Of a stretch of DNA of 64,000 bases, positions 36,072 through 45,700 are shown piece by piece. Each line of letters begins with the position of its first letter. Within the stretch, counting starts at the first letter, position 1. The notes below the pieces were generated by a model, which worked only from the letters and a program-made list of their open reading frames with translations, did no database searches and was not told where the DNA came from. The position numbers and the translations under genes were made by a program. Source of the DNA: Nitrospiraceae bacterium. GTDB lineage: Bacteria; Nitrospirota_A; Leptospirillia; Leptospirillales; Leptospirillaceae. The stretch covers positions 1 through 64,000 of the forward strand of contig JAPTWQ010000046.1 in the NCBI GenBank assembly GCA_028064945.1, read 5' to 3'.

Positions 36072-36127
36072 ATTTTTCGTCCTTCTTCCAATAAAGTTTC
36101 AAACATTAAACCGGCATCCGGTTTGTA

Positions 36128-37192
36128 TCAGTGGGAACCAAAAACACGCATCAGGTCATTATAGAAGGCAAACACCATAATCGAAAGCAAAAGAACAAAC
36201 CCGACCTGCATGGATATCTCCCGAACCCTGACCGACAGGGGCCTGCGAAGGAGTCCCTCCGCCGTCAGGAACAGGATGTGTCCCCCATCAAGAACGGGGA
36301 CGGGAACAAGGTTCATCACACCAAGCGTCACGCTGATGAACCCCATGAAAACCAATAGGTTGACAAGGCCGGACTGGGCCGCCTTTGCAGACATCTGGGC
36401 GATCAGGATCGGGCCGCCAAGGTTCTTCGAGGAAATTTCTCCTGTCACAATTTTTCCGAGGGAAATAACCGTTATTTTCGTGACATGAACCGTCTTCAGG
36501 AACCCGCGCCCGAGACCATCGAACAGGCCATAGCGGAGCGTTGTCGTATCCCCTTTCGGCGCCACGCCTATTTTTCCCTGGGGAACACGCTGTCCGTATA
36601 TATTCTGTCCCATCATGCTTTCGGGGGAAAGAGAGATCGAGAGATCTTTCCCGTTTCGGGCGACAAGAAGCGTGATGGGCTTCCCTATGCGATTTTCAAC
36701 AAGCCCCCTCAGATCATCCCATGTGGCAAGAGGATGGCCGTCCACCGCCATGATCCGGTCTCCGGGAAGAAGGCCGACCCTGGATGCAGGAGACCCGGCC
36801 ATGACCTTCCCCACGACCGGCAAAAGGGCAGGAATCCCCGCCCAGAAAACCACCGTAAAGAGAAAGAAGGCAAGGATGAAATTGGCCACGGGGCCGGCTG
36901 CGGCAATAGCAATTCTTTTCCACACCGGCAGAGCTCCAAATGAGCGGGCCTGGTCTTCCGGACTCACCGATTCGGGGTCTGTCTCCCCGAGCATTTTTAC
37001 GTAACCACCGAGCGGAATCCACGCGAGCCTGTACTCCGTCTCCCCTACCGTTTTCGAAAAAATTTTCGGACCAAACCCGATGGAGAATTTTTCAATTTTG
37101 ACTCCAAAACGCTTGGCAACAAGAAAATGCCCGGACTCGTGGATAACGATCAGGACACCCACAACCAGGATAAAAGACAGGAGTGCTTCCAT
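36128..37192 (-). CDS. rseP: Site-2 zinc metalloprotease RseP
   Basis: 354 aa, ATG at 37192 with AGGAGG formed by the end of dxr. Intramembrane protease: HESGH at residues 18-22 in the first TM supplies two zinc ligands, and VPVPVLDGGHILF near the C-terminus the third. One PDZ domain (VVGKVMAGSPASRVGLLPGDRI) lies between. It should cleave anti-sigma factors or signal-peptide remnants. No anti-sigma gene is in the window. Confidence 0.95.
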   Translation of the reverse strand: MEALLSFILVVGVLIVIHESGHFLVAKRFGVKIEKFSIGFGPKIFSKTVGETEYRLAWIPLGGYVKMLGETDPESVSPEDQARSFGALPVWKRIAIAAAGPVANFILAFFLFTVVFWAGIPALLPVVGKVMAGSPASRVGLLPGDRIMAVDGHPLATWDDLRGLVENRIGKPITLLVARNGKDLSISLSPESMMGQNIYGQRVPQGKIGVAPKGDTTTLRYGLFDGLGRGFLKTVHVTKITVISLGKIVTGEISSKNLGGPILIAQMSAKAAQSGLVNLLVFMGFISVTLGVMNLVPVPVLDGGHILFLTAEGLLRRPLSVRVREISMQVGFVLLLSIMVFAFYNDLMRVFGSH

Positions 37193-38434
37193 TTAGTTCC
37201 TCCTGACGCCACCCGGAACAGGTGCCGCCATAACGCCATTATGATTGGGACCGCCCGGGATCTCTTCCGTTGCGGCATATCTCTCAGCAAGCTCCTGGGC
37301 TTTATGACGGGCAATCTTTCCCGATTTTCGAATTTCCTCAAGTGTCCGGGCCTCCGAGACAGGAGCCATCTCGAGGACCTCCCCCTGTATTCTGGCAATC
37401 AGGCTGAACGGAATCTTTCCCTCCAGAAAATGGGCAACAGCAACCTCGTTGGCTGCATTCAGCCACAGACTGGACTGGCCACCACGCTCAAGGGCCCTGA
37501 ATGCATGTCGGATCGATGGAAAAGCCTCATGATCGGGATGATGAAAGGTCATCTGTCCAAGAAGAACAAGATCCAGGCTCTTGACGTCGAGCTCAAGGCG
37601 CTCGTCTCCGGAGATCGCATAGCTGATCGGCCCCCTCATGTCCGGAACACCCATCTGGGCGAGAACCGATCCGTCGACCAGCTCGACAAGGGAATGAATA
37701 ATACTCTGGCGGTGAACAACAACCTCGATCTTCTCCGGAGGCAGCTCAAAGAGCCACCGGGCTTCAATCACCTCGAGCCCCTTGTTCATCAGCGTTGCCG
37801 AATCGATCGTAATTTTGGGCCCCATCCTCCATGTCGGATGGTTCAGGGCCTCCTCAACGGAAACATGGGTCATCTCATCCCTGGTTCGCCCGAACATCGG
37901 TCCGCCGGAAGCCGTCAGGATGACTTTCCTGACACTTTTCCAGTCATGGCCTTTCATCGCCTGATAGATCGCGCTGTGTTCGGAGTCGACAGGAACGAGT
38001 CTGGCCCCTTTTTCCCGAATACGGTTCATGACCGCCGCTCCCCCGGCAACAAGCGTTTCCTTGTTTGCCAAGGCAATCGTCCTTCCCGGAAGGATCCCTT
38101 CCCAGGTGGGAGGGAGTCCGGCATCGCCCACGATCGCTGACAGAAGAACCTCCGCCCCCGGACAGGCCGCAACAGCAACCGCTCCTTCCTCACCGGAGAG
38201 GATCCGGATCCCCGATCCCGAAAGCGCCTCCTTGCAGTCGGAGTAAACCTCTTCCGAGACAGACAGGATCTCGGGTTTGAACAGACGCGCCTGCTCAATG
38301 ATGACATCCAGATTTTTTCCTGCTGCCATCGCAAGGACCTGAAAACGGTCAGGATGCTTCAATACGATATCAAGAGCCGAACGTCCGATTGAGCCGGTTG
38401 AACCCAGAACAGACAGGCTTGTTCTTTTCATCAT
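37193..38434 (-). CDS. dxr: 1-deoxy-D-xylulose 5-phosphate reductoisomerase Dxr (IspC)
   Basis: 413 aa, tandem ATGs at 38434. LSVLGSTGSIGRSALDI binds NADPH; ALANKETLVAGG, LVPVDSEHSAIYQ and TASGGPMF contain metal and substrate residues; TWRMGPKITIDSATLMNKGLE is another conserved block. Catalyses the first committed step of the MEP pathway. It is directly followed by rseP with no gap. Confidence 0.97.
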   Translation of the reverse strand: MMKRTSLSVLGSTGSIGRSALDIVLKHPDRFQVLAMAAGKNLDVIIEQARLFKPEILSVSEEVYSDCKEALSGSGIRILSGEEGAVAVAACPGAEVLLSAIVGDAGLPPTWEGILPGRTIALANKETLVAGGAAVMNRIREKGARLVPVDSEHSAIYQAMKGHDWKSVRKVILTASGGPMFGRTRDEMTHVSVEEALNHPTWRMGPKITIDSATLMNKGLEVIEARWLFELPPEKIEVVVHRQSIIHSLVELVDGSVLAQMGVPDMRGPISYAISGDERLELDVKSLDLVLLGQMTFHHPDHEAFPSIRHAFRALERGGQSSLWLNAANEVAVAHFLEGKIPFSLIARIQGEVLEMAPVSEARTLEEIRKSGKIARHKAQELAERYAATEEIPGGPNHNGVMAAPVPGGVRRN

Positions 38435-38481
38435 CCAATCCTCATGTCAAATCCATATATTCAATCCCATATCAAGGGAAA

Positions 38482-39339
38482 TCATGTCCAGATCTTTAAC
38501 GAAAAACCCTCCCAATACACCAGAAAAAGATAAAAAACCGGTGCATTAAAGAGGAGACTGTCAATCTTGTCAAGGAAACCGCCGTGCCCCGGAAGCAGAG
38601 CGCCAGAATCCTTCACCCCGGCATACCGCTTGAACGCCGATTCGCAAAGGTCCCCCACCTGCCCCACACCGCCCATAAGGAGGGAGATAGCCAAAAGATC
38701 CCCCAGAGGAACCCCCGGAAGCAGCAACTTGTGAAAAAGAAGAGTCCAGACCACCCCTCCGGCAAGACCGCCCACAGCTCCTTCCTTTGTTTTCGAAGGA
38801 GAGAGTGCCGGTGCAAGCTTTACCTTCCCCAAGGTTTTCCCGACCGCATAGGCCAATATATCGACCGCCCAGGTAAAACCCAGAATGAACAGAACGAGCT
38901 TTCCTCCTCCAGGAAGAGACCTCAGAAGAACGACATACCCCAGAAGATAGGGGATGTAGACAAGGCCGGCCAAAACGGGAAGCATCGCCGGAACATCCGG
39001 GAGCAGTTCTCCTTCCCGACGGGAGCGTCCGGAGATGGAAATCATCAGGATCGCCAAAAACAAAAGGGCCAGAAGATCTCCGGGAGAAATCACGGAAGAT
39101 GAGCCCTGTGTGGTCAGATAAAAGTCAAGAATCAGGAAGATCCCGGAAATACGGGCCACCCACGAAAGGACCGGAGAACTTCCCTTCGGGCGCATCATGG
39201 ACAAAAATTCGGAATAGGCCAGGAGCATGACGAAGAGGATCAGGAGGAGCACCGCCCACTGGGTCCCCTTCAGGAGAAGAAGAACCAGCAACGGAACAAG
39301 AACCAGTGCGACGGCAACCCGCTGAAAAAGGTTCTTCAA
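38482..39339 (-). CDS. cdsA: Phosphatidate cytidylyltransferase CdsA
   Basis: 285 aa, ATG at 39339 overlapping the uppS stop. Eight or so TM segments. The family signature is at the C-terminus: GQVGDLCESAFKRYAGVKDS, then LLPGHGGFLDKIDSL; SPSKTKEGAVGGLAGG is a further conserved loop. Makes CDP-diacylglycerol for phospholipids. Confidence 0.95.
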   Translation of the reverse strand: MKNLFQRVAVALVLVPLLVLLLLKGTQWAVLLLILFVMLLAYSEFLSMMRPKGSSPVLSWVARISGIFLILDFYLTTQGSSSVISPGDLLALLFLAILMISISGRSRREGELLPDVPAMLPVLAGLVYIPYLLGYVVLLRSLPGGGKLVLFILGFTWAVDILAYAVGKTLGKVKLAPALSPSKTKEGAVGGLAGGVVWTLLFHKLLLPGVPLGDLLAISLLMGGVGQVGDLCESAFKRYAGVKDSGALLPGHGGFLDKIDSLLFNAPVFYLFLVYWEGFSLKIWT

Positions 39340-40121
39340 ATGGTGCCTTCGTCAGGGGTCGCCCCGGTTCTGCCGAAACGTCGAACCCTTTCCTGATAGT
39401 CCATCAATGCCCGACGGTAATCGTCCTCCGAAAAGTCCGGCCACAGCGTCCGCGTAAAATGAAGTTCGGTATAAGCAATCTGCCACAAGAGAAAATTGCT
39501 GATCCGCACCTCACCGCTGGTCCGGATCAAAAGATCCGGAGGAGGAAGGTCCCGTGAATCGAGGTACCCGGAAAAACGTTCTGCCGAAAGCTCTTCGGGG
39601 GTGATGATCCCCTTCTGGACATCCCTTGCAAATGTGGCCGCCGCCTTTACGATCTCTTCTCTCCCTGAATAGGACAATGCGAGCGTCAAAACCATGTGAT
39701 TACAGTCCGCGGTCCGCTCCTCCGCCATCCGTATCTTCCTGAGAACCGATTCCGGCAAACGCTCCCGCGCGCCCACAACAAAGAAGCGGATGGAATTATT
39801 GAGCATCGTCTGGATTTCCTGATCGATAAACTCCTCGAGAAGAGCCATCAGCGCATTGACCTCCAGACGCGGTCTTGTCCAATTTTCCCACGAAAATGCA
39901 TAGAGGGTCAAATACGGGATATTCCACTGCCGCGATGCGGTGACAACTCTTCTGACGCTCTCGGCCCCCGCTCGGTGTCCCATGACCCTCGGCAGATGGC
40001 GCTTGGTCGCCCATCTGCCGTTTCCGTCCATAATGACCGCCACATGGCGGGGAGGGTTCGTCAGCCAGGAAAGATCGACTTTTTCGCTATGGGGCGATTC
40101 GGTGTTGACCGAATGCTTCAT
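39336..40121 (-). CDS. uppS: Undecaprenyl diphosphate synthase UppS
   Basis: 261 aa, ATG at 40121 overlapping the upstream stop (ATGA). VAVIMDGNGRWA holds the catalytic Asp (D32); YAFSWENWTRP and the C-terminal LLIRTSGEVRISNFLLWQ with TELHFTRTLWPDF are typical cis-prenyltransferase blocks. Makes the lipid carrier for peptidoglycan and LPS from the products of the dxr/ispG pathway. Confidence 0.96.
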   Translation of the reverse strand: MKHSVNTESPHSEKVDLSWLTNPPRHVAVIMDGNGRWATKRHLPRVMGHRAGAESVRRVVTASRQWNIPYLTLYAFSWENWTRPRLEVNALMALLEEFIDQEIQTMLNNSIRFFVVGARERLPESVLRKIRMAEERTADCNHMVLTLALSYSGREEIVKAAATFARDVQKGIITPEELSAERFSGYLDSRDLPPPDLLIRTSGEVRISNFLLWQIAYTELHFTRTLWPDFSEDDYRRALMDYQERVRRFGRTGATPDEGTI

Positions 40122-42097
40122 GGTCGGGACCCCGATGCCGGTCGATTCATGAGCGAAGGTGGTACGCCACCCTGTCCGAGAGCTTTAAGGACCTTCCCCG
40201 GAAGCGGATAGATCTCTATTTTTCCTTCATTCTCATATAAGTTCTGGATATTCATGAAATTGAAGACAGGCTCCGTTGCCACAAGAAGCCTTGGCTTCAG
40301 GGTGGAGGGGTCTGTTCCTATCGCGATATCGGTAATAAAGTCCCTGACCCGGGTCAGACGCCCCAGAAGCATCCAGCTGACGCCGGTCCACCGGTAAAAA
40401 TAGACCTGTCCGTATTGATATCCCTGAAATTTCGCCACAGGAGAGGAAACGGGAACGTTTTTGTAGACGATCACGATCGGACGGCTGCCTCCCTTCGATG
40501 AGGCAATGGTCAGAATCCGTCCCTTCAGGTGAACCATTCGCGTCCGGACAGGGAGAAGCGCGTGAGGACGACCGAACACATAATGATCGTCATAGCCACC
40601 CAGAAAAAAGGGACTCTTGAAGCGAAGATCTCCGTTGGCACCAAGATAGGTCAGATGGTTGTCCTTTGAAAGCTGCAGGAAACGTGTCTTCCCCGAAATG
40701 GTAACCGGAAGGGATCCGAAAAGTCTGACCCTCGGCGGCCAGTCGAGAGTCTGTCCCTTCTCGAAATGATCCCGAACCCAGTCCATCTCGAATATTTTCC
40801 CCAAAAACGGTCTGTTTACACCCATCTTCTGAGCCAGAAGATGATCATGGCCGTCGGGAAGGTGGACAACCCTCAGGTAGAGGCGGACATGCTTCCAGAT
40901 TCTTCTGAGCCTCCCGCCCGAAACATCAAGTACATAGGAGTCGGGGGTTCCTTCAACAATACTGCTCACAACAATCTGGTAATGGCTTTTCCATCCGGAA
41001 GGATCCTTGTCCGAAGCAGGGTGGTCGTCCATCAGGTGTCCTGCAGAGAGGAAAATATGCAGGTTCCGGATCACTCCCGGATTTCCCTCGGAATACCGCA
41101 CCCTGAACCCGTCGGGAGAAAACTCTCCGAGAAGAACCTTCTTCCCGTCGGAAAAGGCAAAGAGGGGGCGCCCGCTGACGCTTTTTCCGATCGGAACGAT
41201 AAACTTGGGGATAAAGGAAACAGAGAGAACCGATGATGGCTTGGACAGCGGCGGCAGACTCGTCGTGATAAATCCCCCTGCACGATGCTCTCCTTTTCCG
41301 ACCTCGGCCATCAGGGGAGATATGCCTTTCATCATCGCGGAAATATGGGCGATCGGCTTTCCGGTCGCGCCCGAAACAACAGAGATCGTCATCAGGGCCC
41401 GTTGTCCGACAATGGTTGTATCAACCAGAAAGAGATAGTCGACACCGAGAATGACCGACAGCCTTTTCAGGACCAGGGGGTCCTCCCGGGAAACCCGGCC
41501 CAGGCTTCCGAGCGTTGCCTCGACCTTGAAAGGGTCAATGACGCTAAATCGCTCCGAATGGTCCAGTCTCTCCTCAAGATGGGCCATCACCCTGATATCG
41601 GCGTAATTTGACTGGGGAATTACCGCCAGGGGGATCGGAGCCCCGGAAAGGCGCACGCGATCGCCGACAACAGGGGCGTCCCTTGATGGCTCCCGTGCAA
41701 AGAATCCGGTACTCGACTGCTCCGAAACGGATTCCACCGAAAGACGTCCAAGCTTCTCTTCCCTGTATCCGATGACTTCATCTGTATAAGGATCCCGGAA
41801 GGGCGTTCCTTTTCTCACAACGGACAACACCATCCCCTCAGTGATTCCGGCGGCGGATCCCTTGTTGATGGAAACGGTCGTGCCGTCAACCGAGGTGATG
41901 TTCCCGTAAACTTCCGGAAAATAGGAGGAAAGGACTCTGACGACATCCCGGGTCCTGACCAGCGGAGCGTCCATGACTGCAGCAGGGGAAGAGGCACCAA
42001 CGCCTTTTTCCGGCAGGGTCTGGGAGTGGGAAATCTCCGGAAAAAGAAAAGCGGAGAGCAGGATAAAAAAGCAGAGTCTCCGAACAAAAAACATCAT
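40118..42097 (-). CDS. Large exported protein of unknown function, FlgT-like N-terminal part
   Basis: 659 aa, ATG at 42097 overlapping the fhs stop. Signal peptide MMFFVRRLCFFILLSAFLFP...SHSQ. Residues about 60-140 (ITSVDGTTVSINKGSAAGIT, GMVLSVVRKGTPFRDPYT, GYREEKLGRLSVESV) resemble the small barrel seen in FlgT-like and related envelope proteins. A middle part (about 155-265; AHLEERLDHSERFSVIDP, LGVDYLFLVDTTIVGQ) looks like the curli CsgG/TolB-N-like fold that predicts outer-membrane assembly. The last 350 residues form beta-rich repeats with FG-GAP-like character (LVATEPVFNFMNIQNLYENE). Coupled on both sides to fhs and uppS. Function not known. Confidence 0.75.
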   Translation of the reverse strand: MMFFVRRLCFFILLSAFLFPEISHSQTLPEKGVGASSPAAVMDAPLVRTRDVVRVLSSYFPEVYGNITSVDGTTVSINKGSAAGITEGMVLSVVRKGTPFRDPYTDEVIGYREEKLGRLSVESVSEQSSTGFFAREPSRDAPVVGDRVRLSGAPIPLAVIPQSNYADIRVMAHLEERLDHSERFSVIDPFKVEATLGSLGRVSREDPLVLKRLSVILGVDYLFLVDTTIVGQRALMTISVVSGATGKPIAHISAMMKGISPLMAEVGKGEHRAGGFITTSLPPLSKPSSVLSVSFIPKFIVPIGKSVSGRPLFAFSDGKKVLLGEFSPDGFRVRYSEGNPGVIRNLHIFLSAGHLMDDHPASDKDPSGWKSHYQIVVSSIVEGTPDSYVLDVSGGRLRRIWKHVRLYLRVVHLPDGHDHLLAQKMGVNRPFLGKIFEMDWVRDHFEKGQTLDWPPRVRLFGSLPVTISGKTRFLQLSKDNHLTYLGANGDLRFKSPFFLGGYDDHYVFGRPHALLPVRTRMVHLKGRILTIASSKGGSRPIVIVYKNVPVSSPVAKFQGYQYGQVYFYRWTGVSWMLLGRLTRVRDFITDIAIGTDPSTLKPRLLVATEPVFNFMNIQNLYENEGKIEIYPLPGKVLKALGQGGVPPSLMNRPASGSRP

Positions 42098-43779
42098 GTT
42101 ATCCCTCTGGTTATTCCATCCGGAGAGAGATCAATCTTGCGGAAAGAAGGGATTGAGGGCAAGCCGGGCATCGTCTGGACATCCCCCGCATAAACAGTGA
42201 CAAAACCGGCTCCCGTAAAAGCCCTGACATCGGTAACGGGAAAGACATACCCCCGCGGATCCCCCTTCAGCGAGGGGTCATGCGAAAGCGAGGCCCAAGT
42301 CTTGGCAATACACACCGCCATTGACTCCCCTCCAAGAGACCGCACAAGGGAAAGGCTTTTTTTCGCCTTGTCCGACCACGCGACCTCTTTCCCGCCATAC
42401 ATGGTGGTCACAATCCGGCGGACTTTCTCTTCCAGGGGATCTTCCTGGCGATAAAGAGGAATGACCTGGCCGCTGTGGGATCTCGCCGTTTCAAGAACCA
42501 CCCGGGCAAGATCCAGTGCCCCTTCGCTTCCATCCCGGAAATGGGTGCAGACAACCGCATCAGAAGCCCCCGCGGCGATCGCGTGACGACGGATGATATC
42601 CCATTCTTCCTGCGAATCCTGCGGGTGGGAATTGATGGCCACCACGACAGGCACACCGAAGCGTCGAATGTTTTCAATCTGGCGACGAAGATTGGCACAG
42701 CCCCTGTCGACGGATTCCGGGTTCGCCGAATTCAGGATCTCCGGAATTGGCTTGCCCGCTGTGGTATCGGCAAGTCCTCCATGCATCCTGAGGCTTTTTG
42801 CCGTCGCGACGAGAACCGCCACGTTGGGTCCCCTTCCCAGGATGGGAACCTTGATGTCAAAGAACTTCTCTCCGCCAAGATCGGCACCGAAACCGGCCTC
42901 GGTCACCACACATTCCGCTCCGGAAAGGGCGACCCAGTCGCCGATCACGGAAGAGTTTCCATGAGCAATGTTCGCAAAGGGCGACCCATGAACAATCGCC
43001 GGCGTCCCCTCGCAAGTCGCCATGAGATTTGGCCAGAATGCCTCCCGGAGAAGTGCGGACATCGCTCCGTCGACACCAAGATCCCTGGCTGTCACAGGAC
43101 GGCCGTCAACATCGGATCCGACCGTGATTTTAGAGAGCCTCGAGGAAAGGTCGGAATAATCCCTGGAGAGGGCCAGTATGGCCATCACTTCAGAGCTCAC
43201 CGCGATAGAAAACTCCGTTTCCCTGGGAATCCCGTTCGCCCTGCCACCAAGTCCGATCACAACCTTCCTGAGGGGACGATCGTTCAGGTCCACAACTCTT
43301 GGATAGTTGATCGACAGAGGGTCAATCCGGGTCGCATTACCATGACACAGGTCATTGTCGATGGCCGATGCCAGAAGATTATGCGCCGCCGAAACAGCGT
43401 GAATATCTCCTGTCAGATGGAGGTTCAGGACATCCATTGGCTCAATGGTCGATTTTCCCCCGCCTGCACCACCTCCCTTGATTCCGAAAACAGGACCCAT
43501 CGAAGGCTGTCGAATGGTCACAACCGTCCGGCACCCGATACGGTTCATGGCCATCGAGAGTCCGATGGAGGTTGTCGTCTTTCCTTCCCCGAGGGGAGTC
43601 GGAGTCATTCCGGTCACAAGCACATACAGGGAAGACGAGAGGTTCTTTGAGCCGGCGGAGATTTCTGATGATGGAGAAGGCAGATAGCGCGGGTCAATTT
43701 TTGCCCTCCCCGGCCCGAACCGGTGAAAGCGGTCGGAGGGCACACCAAGGGATCTGGCGATTGGTTCTAGATCGATCAA
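42094..43779 (-). CDS. fhs: Formate-tetrahydrofolate ligase Fhs
   Basis: 561 aa, ATG at 43779. ATP-dependent activation of formate to 10-formyl-THF. The nucleotide-binding loop TPTPLGEGKTTTSIGL (about 57-72), the GPVFGIKGGGAGGGKSTIEP block and HLTGDIHAVSAAHNLLA are diagnostic. C-terminal region (GAGFVTVYAGDVQTMPGLP) is complete. The product feeds purN and methionyl-tRNA formylation. First gene of the run into the isoprenoid operon, with a 200-base leader. Confidence 0.97.
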   Translation of the reverse strand: MIDLEPIARSLGVPSDRFHRFGPGRAKIDPRYLPSPSSEISAGSKNLSSSLYVLVTGMTPTPLGEGKTTTSIGLSMAMNRIGCRTVVTIRQPSMGPVFGIKGGGAGGGKSTIEPMDVLNLHLTGDIHAVSAAHNLLASAIDNDLCHGNATRIDPLSINYPRVVDLNDRPLRKVVIGLGGRANGIPRETEFSIAVSSEVMAILALSRDYSDLSSRLSKITVGSDVDGRPVTARDLGVDGAMSALLREAFWPNLMATCEGTPAIVHGSPFANIAHGNSSVIGDWVALSGAECVVTEAGFGADLGGEKFFDIKVPILGRGPNVAVLVATAKSLRMHGGLADTTAGKPIPEILNSANPESVDRGCANLRRQIENIRRFGVPVVVAINSHPQDSQEEWDIIRRHAIAAGASDAVVCTHFRDGSEGALDLARVVLETARSHSGQVIPLYRQEDPLEEKVRRIVTTMYGGKEVAWSDKAKKSLSLVRSLGGESMAVCIAKTWASLSHDPSLKGDPRGYVFPVTDVRAFTGAGFVTVYAGDVQTMPGLPSIPSFRKIDLSPDGITRGIT

Positions 43780-43906
43780 TGTTATTCTTTCCGGAGGATT
43801 GAAGAGAAGAAGTTGTTTGCCTGTCGAAGGTCAGACAATGAACCCAGAAGGATCCGCTCGCCGATGACCCCGGTCAACCGTCACCCGGTGAAGTATGGAA
43901 TGAAAC

Positions 43907-43930
43907 CGCCTGAAAGACAAGAGTCAGGCG
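43907..43930 (-). terminator. Possible terminator after tatC
   Basis: On the minus strand CGCCTGA, 10-base loop, TCAGGCG, then GTTTCATT. Seven-bp GC-rich stem about 50 bases after the tatC stop and before fhs. The U-tract is short, so efficiency is uncertain. Confidence 0.4.
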
Positions 43931-43979
43931 TCCCAAAATCCAGAAAGCGAGGTAATTTCTCCCAACAAAACAAGGAAAA

Positions 43980-44720
43980 TCACCCACTTTCCGGAATCTG
44001 TTCCCGAGCCTGACCCCGTTTTTTCTGGCGCATGGAAATGGACGACAACAGGATGCCGAGCTCGTAGAGCAGAACCATCGGAAGATACATGATCATCATG
44101 TTGAAAAAATCCTGTGTCGGAGAAAGAATCGATGCCACAATGGCATTTCCGACCAGGGCCCACCGTCTCCCCTTTCTGAAGGCTTCCGGCGTCACCCACC
44201 CCATGGAGGTCAGAAGAGCCATGAGGAGAGGCAGTTCAAAAATCAGTCCAAAGACAAAGAGAAATCGCAACTCGAAGGAAATCGTCTTGTCCACGGAAAG
44301 AAAGGGGGAAAGACCTTCCCCCTGACCGAATCCAACAAGAAAGTGAAGTGCCTGGGGCAATGCGAGAAGGTCAGAAAAACAGACACCAAGGAAAAAAAAG
44401 AAGGTCAGGCCGAACAGCCACTTGAACACTCTTTTCTTTTCGTCCCGATAAAGCCCCGGGGCGACAAAGCGCCAGACCTCCCACAGGACAAGCGGGTAGG
44501 AGATCAAAAGCCCCATGGTCAACGCCACCTTCAGGGTAATCCAGAATGCTTCCGTGGGGGTTGTGAAAACAAGGCGGGTCCCCGACTTGGCCCCCAGCCA
44601 GGAAAGCACCCTGTTTGAAAAAGGAAAGCAGACCAGCATGGAGACGGCGATCCACAGAACGCCTCGCAGGACCCTTGACCTGAGTTCCGAGAGATGGGAA
44701 AGAAAAGGCAATCGATCCAT
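43980..44720 (-). CDS. tatC: Twin-arginine translocase subunit TatC
   Basis: 246 aa from the ATG at 44720. Six TM segments. The cytoplasmic N-terminal signal-peptide site FLSHLSELRSRV, the first-loop FTTPTEAFWITLK, RFVAPGLYRDEKK and ILSPTQDFFNMMI are family hallmarks. It recognises twin-arginine signals such as that of the HiPIP protein encoded in this window. 10 bases after tatB. Confidence 0.96.
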   Translation of the reverse strand: MDRLPFLSHLSELRSRVLRGVLWIAVSMLVCFPFSNRVLSWLGAKSGTRLVFTTPTEAFWITLKVALTMGLLISYPLVLWEVWRFVAPGLYRDEKKRVFKWLFGLTFFFFLGVCFSDLLALPQALHFLVGFGQGEGLSPFLSVDKTISFELRFLFVFGLIFELPLLMALLTSMGWVTPEAFRKGRRWALVGNAIVASILSPTQDFFNMMIMYLPMVLLYELGILLSSISMRQKKRGQAREQIPESG

Positions 44721-44730
44721 CAGACAGGCA

Positions 44731-45012
44731 TCACTTCGTCTCTGGCCTGACGTCTTGAGCCATTGGAAATTCTCCGCCTTTCTGGTAGGGCTGGGGAAGA
44801 GGGGTCCAGCCATCGGGCTCCGATGGCCGCCCCTCTTCCATGATCGACCGGGAGATATCCTTCACTTCCAGGAGAATCGGCGCGAGCCTCGTTCTGGCAA
44901 GCCGGATGAAGCGCCCGGCCTTCGTCGCAAGGGAGGGCCATTCGGAAGGCTTTACCACAAGCATGATCAGGAGAAGTATAAAGATAAGGTCAGGCCACCC
45001 GATTCCAAACAC
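44731..45012 (-). CDS. tatB: Twin-arginine translocase subunit TatB (TatA/B family)
   Basis: 93 aa from a GTG at 45012. A single N-terminal TM (FGIGWPDLIFILLLIMLVV), a short hinge ending KPSEWP in place of FGP, and a long amphipathic helix (LATKAGRFIRLARTRLAPIL). Length and Glu/Pro tail fit TatB rather than TatA, but the split is uncertain. No second tatA gene in the window. Confidence 0.88.
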   Translation of the reverse strand: MFGIGWPDLIFILLLIMLVVKPSEWPSLATKAGRFIRLARTRLAPILLEVKDISRSIMEEGRPSEPDGWTPLPQPYQKGGEFPMAQDVRPETK

Positions 45013-45053
45013 TTACCACCCCGCCGCAGAACCATCGCACACACACCAGATGT

Positions 45054-45665
45054 TCACCCAGACCCCCCCGTCAGACAGGCCATCAGACTTTCTCCCGGGT
45101 TGGGGAGATCGACTGTTTTTCCGGTAGTATACACCATCAGGATCGCATCATCCGACTGTCCGTCCGGAGACCACTGCGGACCATAGTATCCTTTCCGGAT
45201 CCCCGACTCCCGAAACCCGAGTCGGGAATAGAGCTCCCTTGCAGGATTTTTTGAACGGACTTCAAGATGTACCTCCGAAACGCCGGATGAATGGCATCCC
45301 GACAAAAAACTTTTCATCATGAAAGAGCCGATCCCTTTCTTTCTCCAGTCAGGATGAAGGAAAAAGGTGTGAATCTCCACCTCGTCAAGAACGAGGTACC
45401 CCCCAAGAAGCCCCAGGAGCCCCCCTCCTGCCGGATAGACGATTCCTGCGTGAAAGGAAAGAGTCGACTGTCTCACCTCATCAACAAGGGATTCTCCAAG
45501 AGCATTGAGCCGGGCATCTGCCTGGGGAAGTGCTGAAAAGAATCGGGAAAGGACCTCCGGCCAGAGACCGCTCGCCAGATTGACAAACCTGAGCGATGAA
45601 AAGGAAAAAGGGGCAACCATGCGCCCCTCTTCGCCACCCGGTCCCTTCAGGACTTCATCATCCAT
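45054..45665 (-). CDS. rimI: RimI-like GNAT acetyltransferase
   Basis: 203 aa, ATG at 45665 with GGAG six bases upstream. The GNAT core lies at about residues 85-185: VEIHTFFLHPDWRKKGIGSF is motif A and VHLEVRSKNPARELYSRLGF with RKGYY is close to RimI, which acetylates ribosomal protein S18. The 60-residue N-terminal part is longer than in E. coli RimI. Next to tsaB, a widespread pairing. Ribosomal target not proven. Confidence 0.82.
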   Translation of the reverse strand: MDDEVLKGPGGEEGRMVAPFSFSSLRFVNLASGLWPEVLSRFFSALPQADARLNALGESLVDEVRQSTLSFHAGIVYPAGGGLLGLLGGYLVLDEVEIHTFFLHPDWRKKGIGSFMMKSFLSGCHSSGVSEVHLEVRSKNPARELYSRLGFRESGIRKGYYGPQWSPDGQSDDAILMVYTTGKTVDLPNPGESLMACLTGGSG

Positions 45666-45700
45666 TAAAAACTCCGCATGAAACCAGGGAAAGGCGCAAG

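Noticed and set aside
37127..38140. 337-codon open frame on the plus strand
   Set aside because: Antisense to dxr and the start of rseP; no family features.
42475..43650. 391-codon open frame on the plus strand
   Set aside because: Lies wholly antisense to fhs, whose motifs are complete; the peptide is Arg/Gly/His-rich without any domain, as expected for a shadow frame.
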